Source: Diogma glabrata (lineage: Eukaryota > Arthropoda > Insecta > Diptera > Cylindrotomidae). Taken from it: a stretch of DNA of 64,000 nucleotides. Of the stretch, positions 21,066-32,891 are shown one piece after another. Location of the stretch: positions 96,551,876 to 96,615,875 of the forward strand of contig OY856188.1 in assembly GCA_963693315.1 (NCBI GenBank). Reading direction: 5' to 3'. The notes below the pieces were generated by a model. It did not search any database. It was not told the DNA's origin and saw only the letters and a list, made by a program, of their open reading frames with translations. Numbering within the stretch: position 1 is the stretch's first letter; each line of letters starts with the position of its first letter. A program made the position numbers and the translations under genes.

Positions 21066-23600
21066 CTGACTGACTCAATATCCTGTGGTTTTAATAACGA
21101 TCTACCTACTAGACTGATGACTTTGGCTCCTATAAATTTTGGAGATAACTTAACGGAAAGATGTTTGCTGAGATCGCTCAAGACAAAATTTCTACGGAAG
21201 ACGACATCGTCTTTCTTCGTGTTTGGAATCCTGGCTCTCAAATTATACATTTTTGGTAAACTAGAAAGGCCTTAGGTATACTAGCTATAAGTGCTGTAGG
21301 GTATGGTTTAAATAATCTGTGGCAAATGTTTTCTCAATGGGTTTTTCCAGGTTCAGTAAGGTTTTAAACAGGGTATAATCTTAGTAATATAGTATCATCT
21401 ATAATTCAAATAAGTCGTAGTAAGAAGAATAACCGATGGATGAATGAACCATACTACGTAATACGCTATTTATCTGGGGCAGTTGTTAGTCGCAGCTAGA
21501 GTAATCGTCTTTAATATAAAACTGAATTCTGTTTAAATAATCAAATAATCAATTCTGTTTAACAATAATACTAAACACTTTGATTAACTTGTCCCCTCGC
21601 ATCAACCGAAGGTGAGTAAAGAGCGGTTTTAAAATATTTTATACCATACTTTGCTATGAAATCCTTGAATAACTTTGAAGTAAATTGAGTTCCGTTATCT
21701 GAGACTATTGTCTCAGGACAACCAAAAGTTAGAAACACTTGTGATTCTAACAATTTACAGATGGGATCAGCAGTTAATTTCTTAAATGGAAAAAGAAAGG
21801 CGAATTTAGTTCAATGATAAAGGACCATAAGGATCGCTATATTTTCCGCTTTGGATCGGAGATACGAACCTAGGATGTTCACAAATAATCTTTGTAGTGC
21901 ACGCTCGGATCGGCTTACTTTAACCATCGGTGCTCTAAGGATATGACTAGTCGACTTCTTTGCAAGTTTTACATTTTGAAAGCTGGGTTTCAACATGAGA
22001 TAACATCCCGGGAAAGAAGAATAAACGCCGTAAACGATGCAGGGTCTTTCCTAACCCGGCATGAGCAGAAGTAAGAAGACTATTGGCTATTAATTCAGTT
22101 GTTGATTCTTCTGGAAGCCAAAGCTTCTAAGTCTCACTTTTTACGCAAGAAAAGAGGTTAACTTAAAAAAAAAAAATTCCGTTCATCAACAATAAGCCAC
22201 GTAGAGACGTCCCACCATTCTTAACGATTTGTACCAATTTCATATAATCAGAAGAAGGAAACGCAGGTAAACTGAGATCCAGGTCGTGTTCGCTGTTTGA
22301 AGTGTTGCGTCTATATAGTGTGCATCAGGCACGACATTTGGATAAAAGTGCATCAGGCATGACATTCTGGGATCCTTTCCTATATTTTATATTTTATATT
22401 CATCTTGCTAAGTGGCCAAAAAGACCTCGTTGTTGCATCAGCCACTTCAGTGACTCAGTAATGACTAAAAATGGATGCCCTACAATACAAGTTGTAAACT
22501 TTTCAATCCTCTGAATGACGTCCAAACACTCTTTCTCATCGACGCTGTAATTTGCACAGATTTCAACCTCTTGGATATGAATGCCACTGGGCGTTTTGCA
22601 CCATCATCGTCCATTTCTATCATTACGCATCCTATCCCGTCATTGCTAATAATCAGGGTTGGCTAGTAAGGGAGTTGATGTTAACGTTTTTTTGATTGCC
22701 AAGAAAGACATATCAGCTTTCTCCGTTCACCGAAATATCCTACGTAACTTTAAAAAATTCGTTTAGGAGTTGTGAGCGAAATGAACTCATAAATGAATAT
22801 TTTATAGTAACCAGACATACCCAAGAATCGTCAAACATGGCGCACTGATGTTGTATCTTCAGGTGCTAGTATTTTAAAGTGATAATCGAATGTAGATAAA
22901 ATAAGTAAGTCACTTAGGTAATAAGCTCCATAGGCACCGTAATTGTTTAAGTAGTGCTACAGTGTCCGAATGGAATGCGGAGAAAATAATACAAATGACG
23001 ACCTGGGACACTAAGCGTGGCTTTCTGTCTTGATGACAATTCCATCACTTTCTGCCAGAACGCATCCTTTAAATTGAAACTTTATATTTTGGTAGCTGAC
23101 TCAAAATTTCTTCTATCTGTATCGGAGGGTACGCTAATGGTTTGGTTACCGTATTTCACTTTATGCGAGTCTAGACAAATCCTAAACTTATACTTGGTTT
23201 TCTTACAAGAACTACCGGAGAACTCCAGGGTCTTGGACTACCGGAGAACTCCAGGACTTAGTTTTTCCCAATTCTGCTTGGAGAAGAACGGAAGAAGTTG
23301 GATAACATCTTTCAGCCTCTACTGTTTTACTGTTGTCAGACTGAATAATGAAGGTTTATTTGATCTAATTGCTAACAGTTGTAATGAAGGCTGATATAAA
23401 CTTAAAACTTTGAAGAAGTCGATACCCAAATATAAATTGTGTGAAAGAATGGGACTACCACCAACTCAATGGTTTTCATAATTCCATTGAAAGATATGTT
23501 CGTGGTAAAATACCTATGGGTAGGTTGACCTTTCCCATCTGAAGTGTAGATGTGTTTCTTTATTTTTTCAACCTGATCAGCAAACGAGTATGATGATGAC
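21010..23600 (-). pseudogene. Decayed Gypsy pol (PR-RT-RNaseH-IN), minus strand
   Basis: Translating the minus strand gives Gypsy pol pieces in the correct order, split by stops and frameshifts. A protease-like piece lies at about 23420-23580. Reverse transcriptase with RICLDS lies near 23160-23180, then a piece like LRIPFG near 22965-22990. RNase H with NYSVDEKECL lies near 22530-22560. Integrase pieces lie at 21811-21996 (KSTSHILRAPMVKVSRSER) and 21571-21753 (IVSDNGTQFTSKLF), and the integrase C-terminal part at 21014-21250 (NFVLSDLSKHLSVKLSPKFIG). A small tandem duplication (CTACCGGAGAACTCCAGG twice, 23210-23252) lies before the RT core. No LTRs recognised. It is an old copy, unrelated in sequence to the young element. 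Confidence 0.85.
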
Positions 23601-24239
23601 TTGTTAGAATACGTTTTAAAGCTTCAATTCCTAAAGGTTTCCTGCTTGCCAGGCTCTTTGTAAATAAATAAATAAATATTCCTGAAAACGCTGGTGAAAT
23701 GGTTTTATGCCATGTAGTTGGATTGTTGGAGGCTGCAAGGCTGGATCATGGTTCATTATTTGAGTCGATTGAATTGACTCTTCTATTTCGCAGTATACCC
23801 TGACCCTTCGAATCTACTTCTTCGCCTGCGGGAACTTTGTCTGTGGGGTGAGATTACCAAGTCATGCAAGGTTGGAATTTCGAGTAGTGAGAGTTTAATT
23901 TAACCACCCTGTACCCCTGAACTAGTGTAAGTCTAGGTTTGCTACAAATTTTCCTATGAACTAGCTAGGGCTTTTAAATTTTTCTACAAAGCGTGACATA
24001 TCACACTTTGATTTCAAATCGTTTTTCATTCGACCGACATGTCTTCAAATGTGTCAACTCTGCATAAAAAATTATTTATCGAAATAACATGCATGATTTT
24101 ATTTCTCGAGAAATTGTGTATAAAATTTATTTGAATTTTATTCAATTGCTTTATTTTTAGTTGAATTAATGACTCAGTTTGCTCAGACTGTAACCAATCA
24201 ACTTGCGTTCGAAGTTTTAACAAAACACTATTTGGAATT
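23601..24239. other. No supported gene
   Basis: May include the far 5' part of the decayed Gypsy element, but I could not recognise gag. A short AAAT microsatellite lies near 23660. Confidence 0.35.
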
Positions 24240-25110
24240 ATTAACGCTTTTGGAAAATTACTAATGAAATTTTTTTGCTTTATTTTTATTTTAATTTAAG
24301 CCAATGAAATTCTCTTAAATGTAATGACATCATTCAATTTCACCAATAAGGTTTGAATTATAATAATCACAAATAATTATGCGTTTGCCGCACCGCGGTA
24401 TCAGTTAAATATCACAAAATTATGAAATAATTAACTGATATTGCAGTTGGCCAGACGTATAATTCATAAGAAATATAAAAGGAAATGAAAAATGGCAAAA
24501 AATTTTCTAAACGAATTCCCCTGGTTCGGTGATAAATTCTAATAACTTTTTTGGAAAATTCCTCAAGCAAGTGGTATTGATAATAATATATGTACTTGCT
24601 TTCGAAATTTCCGCAAAAAATTATTTCGAAATATCACCGATCTTGGGAAATGACTACTGATGATGATTTCTGTAGGGCAATTATCAGGAGTGCAAATATT
24701 ATGTGATTCTATCGTTTGTATTGTTAAAAATTATGAATTTGTAAAATAATTTAAATTAAATAAGTTTTGTTATGAATATTTTTTTTTATTTGAAAATATA
24801 AAAAAAGATAAAGAGTTAAAGGTAATTATAGTTAAAAGATAATTGAATAAGTTGAAGAAAGGCGTTCTAGGCGAATTTCCTCGCGGTTTAGGAGATAAAT
24901 TTGTATTTTTTTTAGAACTACTCCTCAAGCAAATGGCGTTGATTATAGCCCTCGGTCCCCTGTTCTTGGGAAATTACTACAGAAAATTTATTTTTATTTG
25001 AATTTAATCCAATTAAATTCTCTAAAATTTAATGACATCCATTAATTTGCCCAATCACAATTTCACTGACCGTTTCCTAGGGCAATTATCAGGAGGAGCT
25101 TATCAGCTTT
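24240..25110. repeat. Diverged direct duplication
   Basis: Words recur in order at about 360-400 bp distance: CCTCAAGCAA at 24561 and 24922, GGGCAATTATCAGGAG at about 24676 and 25080. A related AATTCTC...AATGACATC pair occurs at about 24309 and 25016. This is an old tandem duplication or two copies of one element. Confidence 0.4.
24375..24464 (+). ncRNA. Candidate pre-miRNA-like hairpin
   Basis: Arms 24375-24408 and 24431-24464 form a stem of about 34 positions around a 22-nt loop. Read as plus-strand RNA, 4 positions are G-U wobbles, 4 or 5 are mismatches clustered mid-stem, and the rest are Watson-Crick pairs, including a 10-bp block ATCAGTTAA next to the loop. Size, loop and mid-stem bulges fit a pre-miRNA. 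I recognise no known miRNA. Against this, it lies within a duplicated region and may be a decayed inverted repeat. Confidence 0.35.
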
Positions 25111-25443
25111 AATTTATTATTAGTTTTATTTAATTATTATCTGGCAAGATTCTATCAATTACAGGGCTGATTATTTTCAACTTTCAAAGATTATTTTGAA
25201 AAGCATTTCTTTGTTTTATTAATTGCCATTTGCTATGAAGGGCGAATGGAGAAATAGCACGTCCTGAATTGATGTGTTTTTTTGTATCGTTTATCCATTT
25301 TATTTCTATACATTTTCATAGAAACATAATTTTGCAAAAATCCATTTTTCATTTATATATTTCGGATAAATTTCAACCATCCTCATTAGTGCCATATACG
25401 AATCCGTTAGCAGATACTGAGATTCTTATTAATGGTTCTTTTT
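25111..25443. other. AT-rich spacer, no gene seen
   Basis: The 91-codon frame at 25269-25544 runs into the hAT-like element and is unsupported. Confidence 0.4.
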
Positions 25444-25451
25444 ATTTTAAT

Positions 25452-26927
25452 CAGTGTTGCAAAACGAAAAAAAAAAATCGTAACGTTATGTTTTTCGTTT
25501 TTATAACAGTATATTTATTTTTCCGGTACGTTATTTCGTTATGAAACAGAAAAATATTATATTTTATTATGTTATAACTTTATAATTACGTTATTTTAAC
25601 ATTAAATGTAGTGTTTAAATAACGTAACTATAAAATTTGACTCATTTCAAATTCTTTAATTTTAATAACGACACCTTTTATTATTCACTATTGTTATATA
25701 TAAAAAACAATTAAAAAACAATAATTTAAAAATTTTTAAGTATATATATTTTTTATAATTCACACTACTATAGTTTTGATCTCGTGGAGATCATCGACGG
25801 GCGTAGATATGTAACTGACGTAATTAAAATTAAAGAATTATACAATGGATTATTCACGTCACTCCGACGAATATTTTGAAATCATTTCATATTAAAAATA
25901 ATTAATTTTTACCAAAACTAAGCAATCTTATCAGGAGTTTTCACAAATCTGATAGTTTGTTTATAACTATTAGAGTTCTTTTAATAGATCTTCAGATTGA
26001 TTTCTCGGCCAGCATAAAAATATTCTTTCTTAAAATTATTCAAAATACCTGTGATGCAAAACGGCTACTACAGACTTGAAATTATTTAAAATAAACTTAA
26101 AATTGTACATTTTATGCCCGATTTATAGTCGGTAACTTTAACTTAACGTTACAAATGTATGAAAATGCACTAGAGCATTTATAGTCGTTAACGCAAACTT
26201 AACGTTAACTTAACGTAAAGTTCATTTCATTCTATCTTAAAGATTTTGTTAAGGATTTTTGACGTTTGGTATAAACACTGAAGAAAAGTAATATTTAATT
26301 GCAAGTGTCCATAAAAATAAAATTTTATTTTTTAACAAATGCAAAGGATATAAAAAGAGCGACTTTAAAGCCAAATATTAGCAGAAAATTAATATGAAAA
26401 TAAATTTTTTTATTTTTAAATTTTGTATCAAATGTATGTTTCGAATTTCATTATTTTAAATTTTGATTTTAAAATCAGTTTATTACTTTTAAAGAATTGA
26501 TTGATTTGTAACATTGATTACAAAACCATAATTATAATATCAGATCAAACGTCAATGAATACGTAATTTCTTACCGACTACAAATCAAAATTTTAAGGTG
26601 TCTTAAGTTACGGTTAAGTTAACGTTACCGACTATAAATCGGGCATTAGAACTACCAAAATCTGTAGTTTAAGCGTCCGCAAAAATTGATAAAGAGCAGA
26701 TAAGTTGGATTTTATTCAACCGGTTTTTGCGTTTTGATCTTCATATACGTAATTATAAAAAAAGTCACCCGAAAAACGAAATAAAATATTGAGTTATCGT
26801 TACGTTTTACGTTATTGTAACGAAGTTTAATTTTTAAAACGTTATGAACGTAATTATTACTAATAACGCTATTTCATTTCGTTATTTCGTTTTTGCGTTA
26901 CGTTACGAGTAACGTTTTGCAACACTG
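25452..26927 (+). mobile_element. hAT-type non-autonomous element, copy 1
   Basis: 1476 bp with 15-bp ends CAGTGTTGCAAAACG and complement. It is flanked by an 8-bp duplication ATTTTAAT (25444-25451 and 26928-26935). CAGTG-type ends with an 8-bp duplication mark the hAT superfamily. There is no transposase frame. A TTA-flanked element is nested at 26115-26645. The second copy at 28491-29974 is inverted and about 95% or more identical by eye. Confidence 0.88.
26115..26645 (+). mobile_element. Nested TIR element in hAT copy 1
   Basis: 531 bp with terminal inverted repeats starting TGCCCGATTTATAGTCGG, flanked by TTA on both sides (26112-26114, 26646-26648). TTAACGTTAA-type words recur inside both ends. 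TTA duplications suggest PIF/Harbinger, but this is inferred from flanks only. No coding frame. Confidence 0.78.
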
Positions 26928-26935
26928 ATTTTAAT

Positions 26936-27134
26936 TATTCCATTGAGCTTAAGCTTTTTGTAATTATTATTGTCATTTTAGAGATTGAACGTTATTTCTT
27001 ATATAATCTCTATTTCCATTATAACAGTTTCTTTGTTTTATCACTATATTTATACCACGATTAAATTTTGATTCTGGTTGAACAAAGCTTATGTTTGATT
27101 TAAAAAAAAAATTATTTTAAGATTGGATGGTCTA
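26936..27134. other. Spacer between elements
   Basis: AT-rich, no gene seen. Confidence 0.4.
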
Positions 27135-27380
27135 GGGCCCTATTCCCGAACACATAAATTTGAACTTGGACAGTATTGTGAAGTTTGTATTGCTTAACAT
27201 TAAACGGTAACGGTAACAATTTTACGAAAAACAAATTTCACAATATTGTCTAAATTGAATTTAGACAATATTATGAAATTCGTTTTCCCGAAAATCGTTA
27301 CCGTTACCGTTTTATGTTAAGTCATACAAACTTCACAATATTGTCAAAATTCACATTTATGTGTTCAAAAATAGGGACCC
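27135..27380. mobile_element. Fully palindromic MITE
   Basis: The whole 246 bp folds on itself. Ends are GGGCCCTATT and GGGTCCCTATT (as complement), and arms containing CACAATATTGTC and GGTAACGGTAAC meet near 27257. I see no clear target duplication, so the family is open. Confidence 0.7.
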
Positions 27381-28482
27381 AGGTCGTACGCATTTCCTCT
27401 GTTTGATTATTGCTGGATTGAAAAAGGTATTCAATTTCTAAAATTAGTCTTGGCAAAGGCATGTCTTGAGGATCAATATTGTTTTTCATAATTTCTAATA
27501 AATTTTCTTTACGTCTAATTTTAAATTTCTGCTAGTTGATTGGGTTCTTTTTAGAAGCCCAAAAATGATATTATAATGGGATCAGATCATTTGCTCTCGA
27601 TGTAGGTATAGATATAAATTATTTATGTTTATTCAGTCTGAAATACTATTCAGTTTATTCAGTCCGAAAACTAAAGTATTACTATCTCAAGCCATACTTC
27701 AAAATTTCAAGCTCAAAAGTTTTTGTTTCTAGAAATAGGTTTTTTGAATGGTAGCCAGAAGGAGCCGAAAGAGCAATGGGCACGGTAAGTGTGCTTTACA
27801 TATTTGTTTGCTTTAAAACCTTTCTTTTTAAGTGATAATGAGTAGTAACTCAACGTACAACAGACATCAACATACAACATTAACTCCAACATCAAGGCAA
27901 CAGCAAATAAAAACCAGTTTACCTCTTTATTTTAAAATCTAAATCATAATTTTTAACAAGGTCTTCAATTAGAATAATAAATCAAGATTTAAACAGATAA
28001 AACGGTTTAGTTTGTATAGAAACAAATCTATATTGGGCAAACAGCAAGACGTTTCGATACATGATTCAAAGAACACAAAAAAAACAACATCGTATTCTCA
28101 TGTAAATAAATCAAGTGTTGCAGAACATATTAGTCAGAGCAAAAAATAGATGCAGTAATTTCGAAAATATTAAAACTTGTTATTAAAAAATTTAAATAAT
28201 TAAACGCAAATGAATCACTTTATATTTCAAAAACAAAAGATTTGATGCATACGTATTATGTAATAACTACATCTCTATTCAAAATAGTTGTAATTAAATA
28301 ATATTTTTACATAAATTTTTCTTAAACGTCAACGCCCACTAATTGTATATTTTTCACATTTTTTATAATTAATTTTCCATTGTTTAGATACTTTTATCAA
28401 TAGAAGCATTGTTAGAAATTATATTAAACTGCAATACATACCGGTAAATGATATTTTGAAAATCAAAACTAGTTGAATTAAA
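27381..28482. other. AT-rich DNA with a fragment of family A
   Basis: At about 27715-27850 a minus-strand fragment resembles the family A element (GTTTCTAGAAATAGGTTTTT, then AGTGATAATGAGTAGTAAC). Otherwise no gene or repeat is recognised. Confidence 0.45.
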
Positions 28483-28490
28483 ATAAATAA

Positions 28491-29974
28491 CAGTGTTGCA
28501 AAACGTTACTCGTAACATAACGCAAAAACGGAATAACGAAATGAAATAGCGTTATTAGTAATAATTACGTTCATAACGTTTTAAAAATTAAACTACGTTA
28601 CAATAACGTAAAACGTAACGATAACTCAATATTTTATTTCGTTTTTCGGGTGACTTTTTTATAATTATGTATATGAAAATCAAAACGCAAAAACCGGTGG
28701 AATAAAATTCAACTTATCTGCTCTTTATCAATTTTTGCGGACGCTTAAACTACAGATTTTGGTAGTTCTAATGCCCGATTTACAGTCGGTAACGTTAACT
28801 TAACGTTAACTTTAACTTAACTCTAACTTAAGACATCTAAAAATTTTGATTTATAGTCAGTAAGAAATTACGTATTCATTGACGTTTGATCTGATATTAA
28901 TTATGGTTTTGTAATCAATGTTACAAATCAAACAATTCTTTAAAACTAATAAACTGATTTAAAATCAAAATTTAAAATAATAAAATTCGAAACATACATT
29001 TGATACAAAATTTAAAAATAAAAAAATTTATTTTCATATTAATTTTCTGCTAATATTTGGCTTTAAAGTCGCTCTTTTTATATCCTTTGCATTTTTTAAA
29101 AAATAAAATTTTATTTTTATGGACACTTGCAATTAAATATTAATTTTCTTCAGTTTTTATACCAAACGTCAACAAATCCTTAACAAAATCTTTAAGATAG
29201 AATGAAATGAACTTTACGTTAAGTTAACGTTAAGTTTGCGTTAACGACTATAAATGCTCTAGTGCATTTTCATACATTTGTACTTTACGTTAAGTTAACG
29301 TTAAGTTAAAGTTACCGACTTTAAATCGGGCATAAAATGTTGTAGAATTTTAAGTTTATTTTAAATAATTTCAAGTCTGTAGTAGCCGTTTTGCATCACA
29401 GGTGTTTTGAATAATTTTAAGAAAGAATATTTTTTTGCTGGCCGAGAAATTAATCTGAAGATCTATTAAAAGCAACTCTAATAGTTATAAACAAACTATC
29501 AGATTTGTGAAAACTCCTGATAAGGAGGAGTGACGTGAATAATCCATTGTATAATTCTTTAATTTTAATTACGTCAGTTACATATCTACGCCCGTCGATG
29601 ATCTCCACGAGATCAAAACTATAGTAGTGTGAATTATAAAAAATATATATACTTAAAAATTTTAAAATTATTGTTTTTAAATAGTTTTTTATTTATAACA
29701 ATAGTGAATAATAAAAGGTGTCGTTATTAAAATTAAAGAATTTGAAATGAGGCAAATTTTATAGTTACGTTATTTTAAAATTAAATTGTAATGTTTAAAA
29801 CTAATCTGTTAAACATTACATTTAATTTTAAAATAACGTAATTATAACGTTATAACATAATAAAATATAATATTTTTCTGTTTTATAACGAAATAACGTA
29901 CCGAAAAAATAAATATACTGTTATAAAAACGAAACGCATAACGTTACGATTTTTTTTTTCGTTTTGCAACACTG
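28491..29974 (-). mobile_element. hAT-type non-autonomous element, copy 2 (inverted)
   Basis: 1484 bp with the same CAGTGTTGCAAAACG ends as copy 1 and its own 8-bp duplication ATAAATAA (28483-28490 and 29975-29982). The different target duplications show two independent insertions, so the inverted arrangement did not arise by duplicating one locus. It contains the same nested TTA-flanked element. Confidence 0.88.
28772..29332 (-). mobile_element. Nested TIR element in hAT copy 2
   Basis: 561 bp with ends TGCCCGATTTACAGTCGG and complement, at the same position in the carrier as in copy 1. The nesting therefore predates the spread of the carrier. Confidence 0.78.
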
Positions 29975-29982
29975 ATAAATAA

Positions 29983-32160
29983 TATTTTAAATTAAGATAA
30001 AAAATCATACTTTAGTTTTTAAATTGAATGAAGAGAAAACCAAAGAGAAACCCTTAGCACAGACTTGATTTTTTGAAATTTCGGTCAATCCAAATTTTAT
30101 CTATCTTCGATCGGTTATTTCGAATAAGGCGGCATAAATTTCTCCATTGTTTTGATAGTCTTATTGTATCTAAATGACTTTTCCATTGTGTTACGCTGGT
30201 TTTAGCAGTTATTTGTTAAGATCTCATGCGCTTCGAAATATTATCTAAAATATGGTCAGGTAGTGTATTTGATCGTCGCTCAGTCGGGTTAGCATGGTTA
30301 GTACCGCCTGGCTTAATAGGTTTAAAAAGAATCAGCAAATTATTTTCATTAATCTCATTAAAAACGTCTGTAATATTTCCAGTCTATATCAAATTTTATC
30401 TCTGAAAAGGTCAAACATTGATAACACAAAAAAGTTTTCAATTTTTATAATTTATTTATTTTGTTTTTTAAGTTTTTAATTTTTTTTTTGTCATTTGATC
30501 TCATTTTTTTGAAATATTTTTTTAAAAAATATTTAGTTTTTGATTCGGATTTTTTTTTCTATGAATTTTTACACATTTGTTTTGTTTCAGCATTTAACAA
30601 TTTTTATTAATTAATTAATTTAATTAATTTTTTTTAACTAAGTATTTTGTTTTTATAATTTATATGTAAAGTTTTGTTGTTGTCATTTTTTTATGTATTT
30701 ATATATTTTTTATAATTAATTTTTACGATTTTTAAATAATGGTTTTTGTTCTTTTTTTTAATTTTTTTTCTGTTTTTATTTTTATTTTTACTATTACACA
30801 TTACTTAATATTTGACAGTATTGTATCTTTTGTTACGTTTGTTGTTGATGGATTGACTATTTGATGGTAACGAGGAAGTTTTGGAAACAGATTTGGAAAT
30901 GGAGAGTAAATATGAATTTTATAATTTCTTTTCCTGTTTTTGTAGAGTGATTAAATTATCTTCTATTTAGGAGGGAAATAAGAGAAAATTATACTGAGTT
31001 TGTGGAGCAACGTATTTGTGCAAGTTTTTTCATGAATGCTTCCGCCAGGAATTTCAAAACAATTTTTTTATCAAAAAAATGAAGAAAGTTGGTTTATTAT
31101 TTTTTATTATCAATTTATAATTTTAAAAGATTACGTTTATGTATCATTAATTAAATATTCTTCAAACAATATCTATTTTAGAAATTGCACAAACGTTACT
31201 AAATCGTATTTGAAATAATATTAAAAAATTTGAAATATAAAAAAACATCTGTTTTTTTATATATCAGAAAGTTGAGATAATAACAATAAAAAAAATTTAT
31301 TTTCAATATAACCAATTTTTATTTAATTTCTCATGTAACAAAAGATCAATAAAATAACTTAATATCACTAACTTTATATAAATTAACTCTATTTTCTTTT
31401 ATTAATTAATTATTATATAATTCTTTTTCAATAATTAATTCTTAATATTACATATAATTTCTAATTTCGATATATTAAAATTTGATTTATTTACTTTATA
31501 CTTTTTAATTTTTCTTTAATTAAGGAAGTAAGAAAATTATATAATTTTTTTTTGTTTCTACAAAAAAAGGAGTACTTTGTCAATTAATAAATTTTTTTTG
31601 CTATAGTTATAATTATTTAAATATTTACACAAATTTTATATAAATTTTATTTATAAATATGAGATGTGAAGAAAAGAGTTAACAACATAAAGGAAATTTT
31701 TAAATGTATTTATAAAAAATGAAATAAAATTATTGAATTTATTTCTTTAATTACAACAACAACATTTTTTAAAAATTAATTTAAATGAGTATTTTAATTC
31801 GTATATATATATATATAAATTCAGTAGAAATATTTATAACTTCTTTGTTTTTGTTTAAATATTCACGGTGGTGATGATCACAGATTATTAATTTTTATGT
31901 TTGTCTATTAAATTATTTCTACTGGATATTTATATTATATACATTTTTTCCTCAAATTTATAAGAAAATCATAAATTTTCAATTTTTACGTTTTTTTTTT
32001 AAATGATATATATTTATGTATTTAAAAATCAAAGAGAAAAATTGTCAAAAATTATATTTTTTTTTTGGTTTATTAAAGAATATTTTTATTGCAATTAAAT
32101 TGGTTTTAAACCGATTAAAATAAATTGATTTATATTAATTTAAAATTTTAAATAAAAATT
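29983..32160. other. Extremely AT-rich DNA downstream of svp
   Basis: T-rich on the plus strand (30470-30800) and full of AT homopolymers. No gene or repeat borders recognised. Confidence 0.45.
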
Positions 32161-32171
32161 TTTTTGTTTGA

Positions 32172-32177
32172 TTTATT
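32172..32177 (-). promoter_or_regulatory. Candidate svp polyadenylation signal
   Basis: AATAAA on the minus strand about 600 nt after the svp stop codon. Such hexamers are common in this AT-rich DNA, so this is one of several possibilities. Confidence 0.25.
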
Positions 32178-32207
32178 GATTCTATTAAAATTTTTTGTGG
32201 TTGTATT

Positions 32208-32720
32208 TTAATTTGAGCAACCAACATAAAAATTTGTATGAAAATTATTTAACTGTTGTTCATTGTAAAAATCACTTAATGAAATTGTTGATGAATTCGA
32301 GGATAGTGATACGCTTCCCCTACCATTATTACTATTACTACTTGTAATAATTGGTTTCGTTGATGACGATGATAATGATGTACTTGTTGTTGTTACCGCT
32401 ATACTTGAATTAACTGAACAATTATTATTAGTATTACTGCTATTGTTATGATTGTTATTGCAAATTGTCGATGATAACAATGAAGGTAATGATGTTGATA
32501 TTAATGAAGATGAAAATGATAATGGTGACGTTGTTTTTATTGAATTTAGTTGTTCATTTAATTTGGTTATTGATGAATGCGTTGTGGGAATTGAAGAAGT
32601 TGTTGTTGTAATTGGTGTTGATATAAAATATGATGATGGTTCCCCAATAAAATTATAATTATTAGTACTATTATTATAATTAAAATTATTAATTATATTA
32701 TAATTATTATTATTAATCAT
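32208..32720 (-). other. 170-codon Asn/Ser/Thr-rich frame after the svp stop, same frame
   Basis: The frame begins with Met 55 nt after the svp stop codon and lies in the same reading frame as the last svp exon. Two TGA codons intervene: the svp stop 32777-32775 (TGA followed by C) and a second TGA at about 32744. Composition is mostly Asn, Ser and Thr with short AAT and TCA/TCT runs, typical of low-complexity tails in insect transcription factors but also of trinucleotide-rich 3' UTR. No splice acceptor AG lies between the stop and the first part of the frame. It may be UTR, a fossil C-terminal extension, or a readthrough extension. No domain recognised. The plus-strand frame at 32452-32658 is its antisense shadow. 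Confidence 0.35.
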
Positions 32721-32774
32721 ATTGTTTTGATTTATTGTTGATCATGTTGATGTTAATTGTCGCCACATTGTATG

Positions 32775-32891
32775 TCACATTGATGTTAAATATGGCCAAG
32801 AAAAACTATTGCCTGATAATAACATATCTCTAATTAGCGTTTCGATAGGTGTTTTACCAACTAGACGGACAAAAAATAATTGTTCTATAAC
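32775..32891 (-). CDS. svp: COUP-TF/Seven-up nuclear receptor, last coding exon
   Basis: Minus-strand translation gives 38 residues and a TGA stop, starting [20 protein letters not shown], then the activation-function-2 helix region RDMLLSG and a tail ending SWPYLTSM. This closely matches the C-terminus of Drosophila Seven-up and vertebrate COUP-TF (NR2F), orphan receptors that act in the nucleus as DNA-binding regulators, mostly repressors, in neural and photoreceptor development. A splice acceptor (T-rich tract, TTTTTTCAG) directly precedes the exon. It joins in phase 0 to the donor of the exon at 42313-42470. The three residues after WPY differ from the versions I know. Confidence 0.95.
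   Translation of the reverse strand, partial: VIEQLFFVRLVGKTPIETLIRDMLLSGNSFSWPYLTSM

Noticed and set aside
23017..23394. 125-codon plus-strand frame
   Set aside because: Antisense to the decayed RT on the minus strand, where the recognisable motifs lie.
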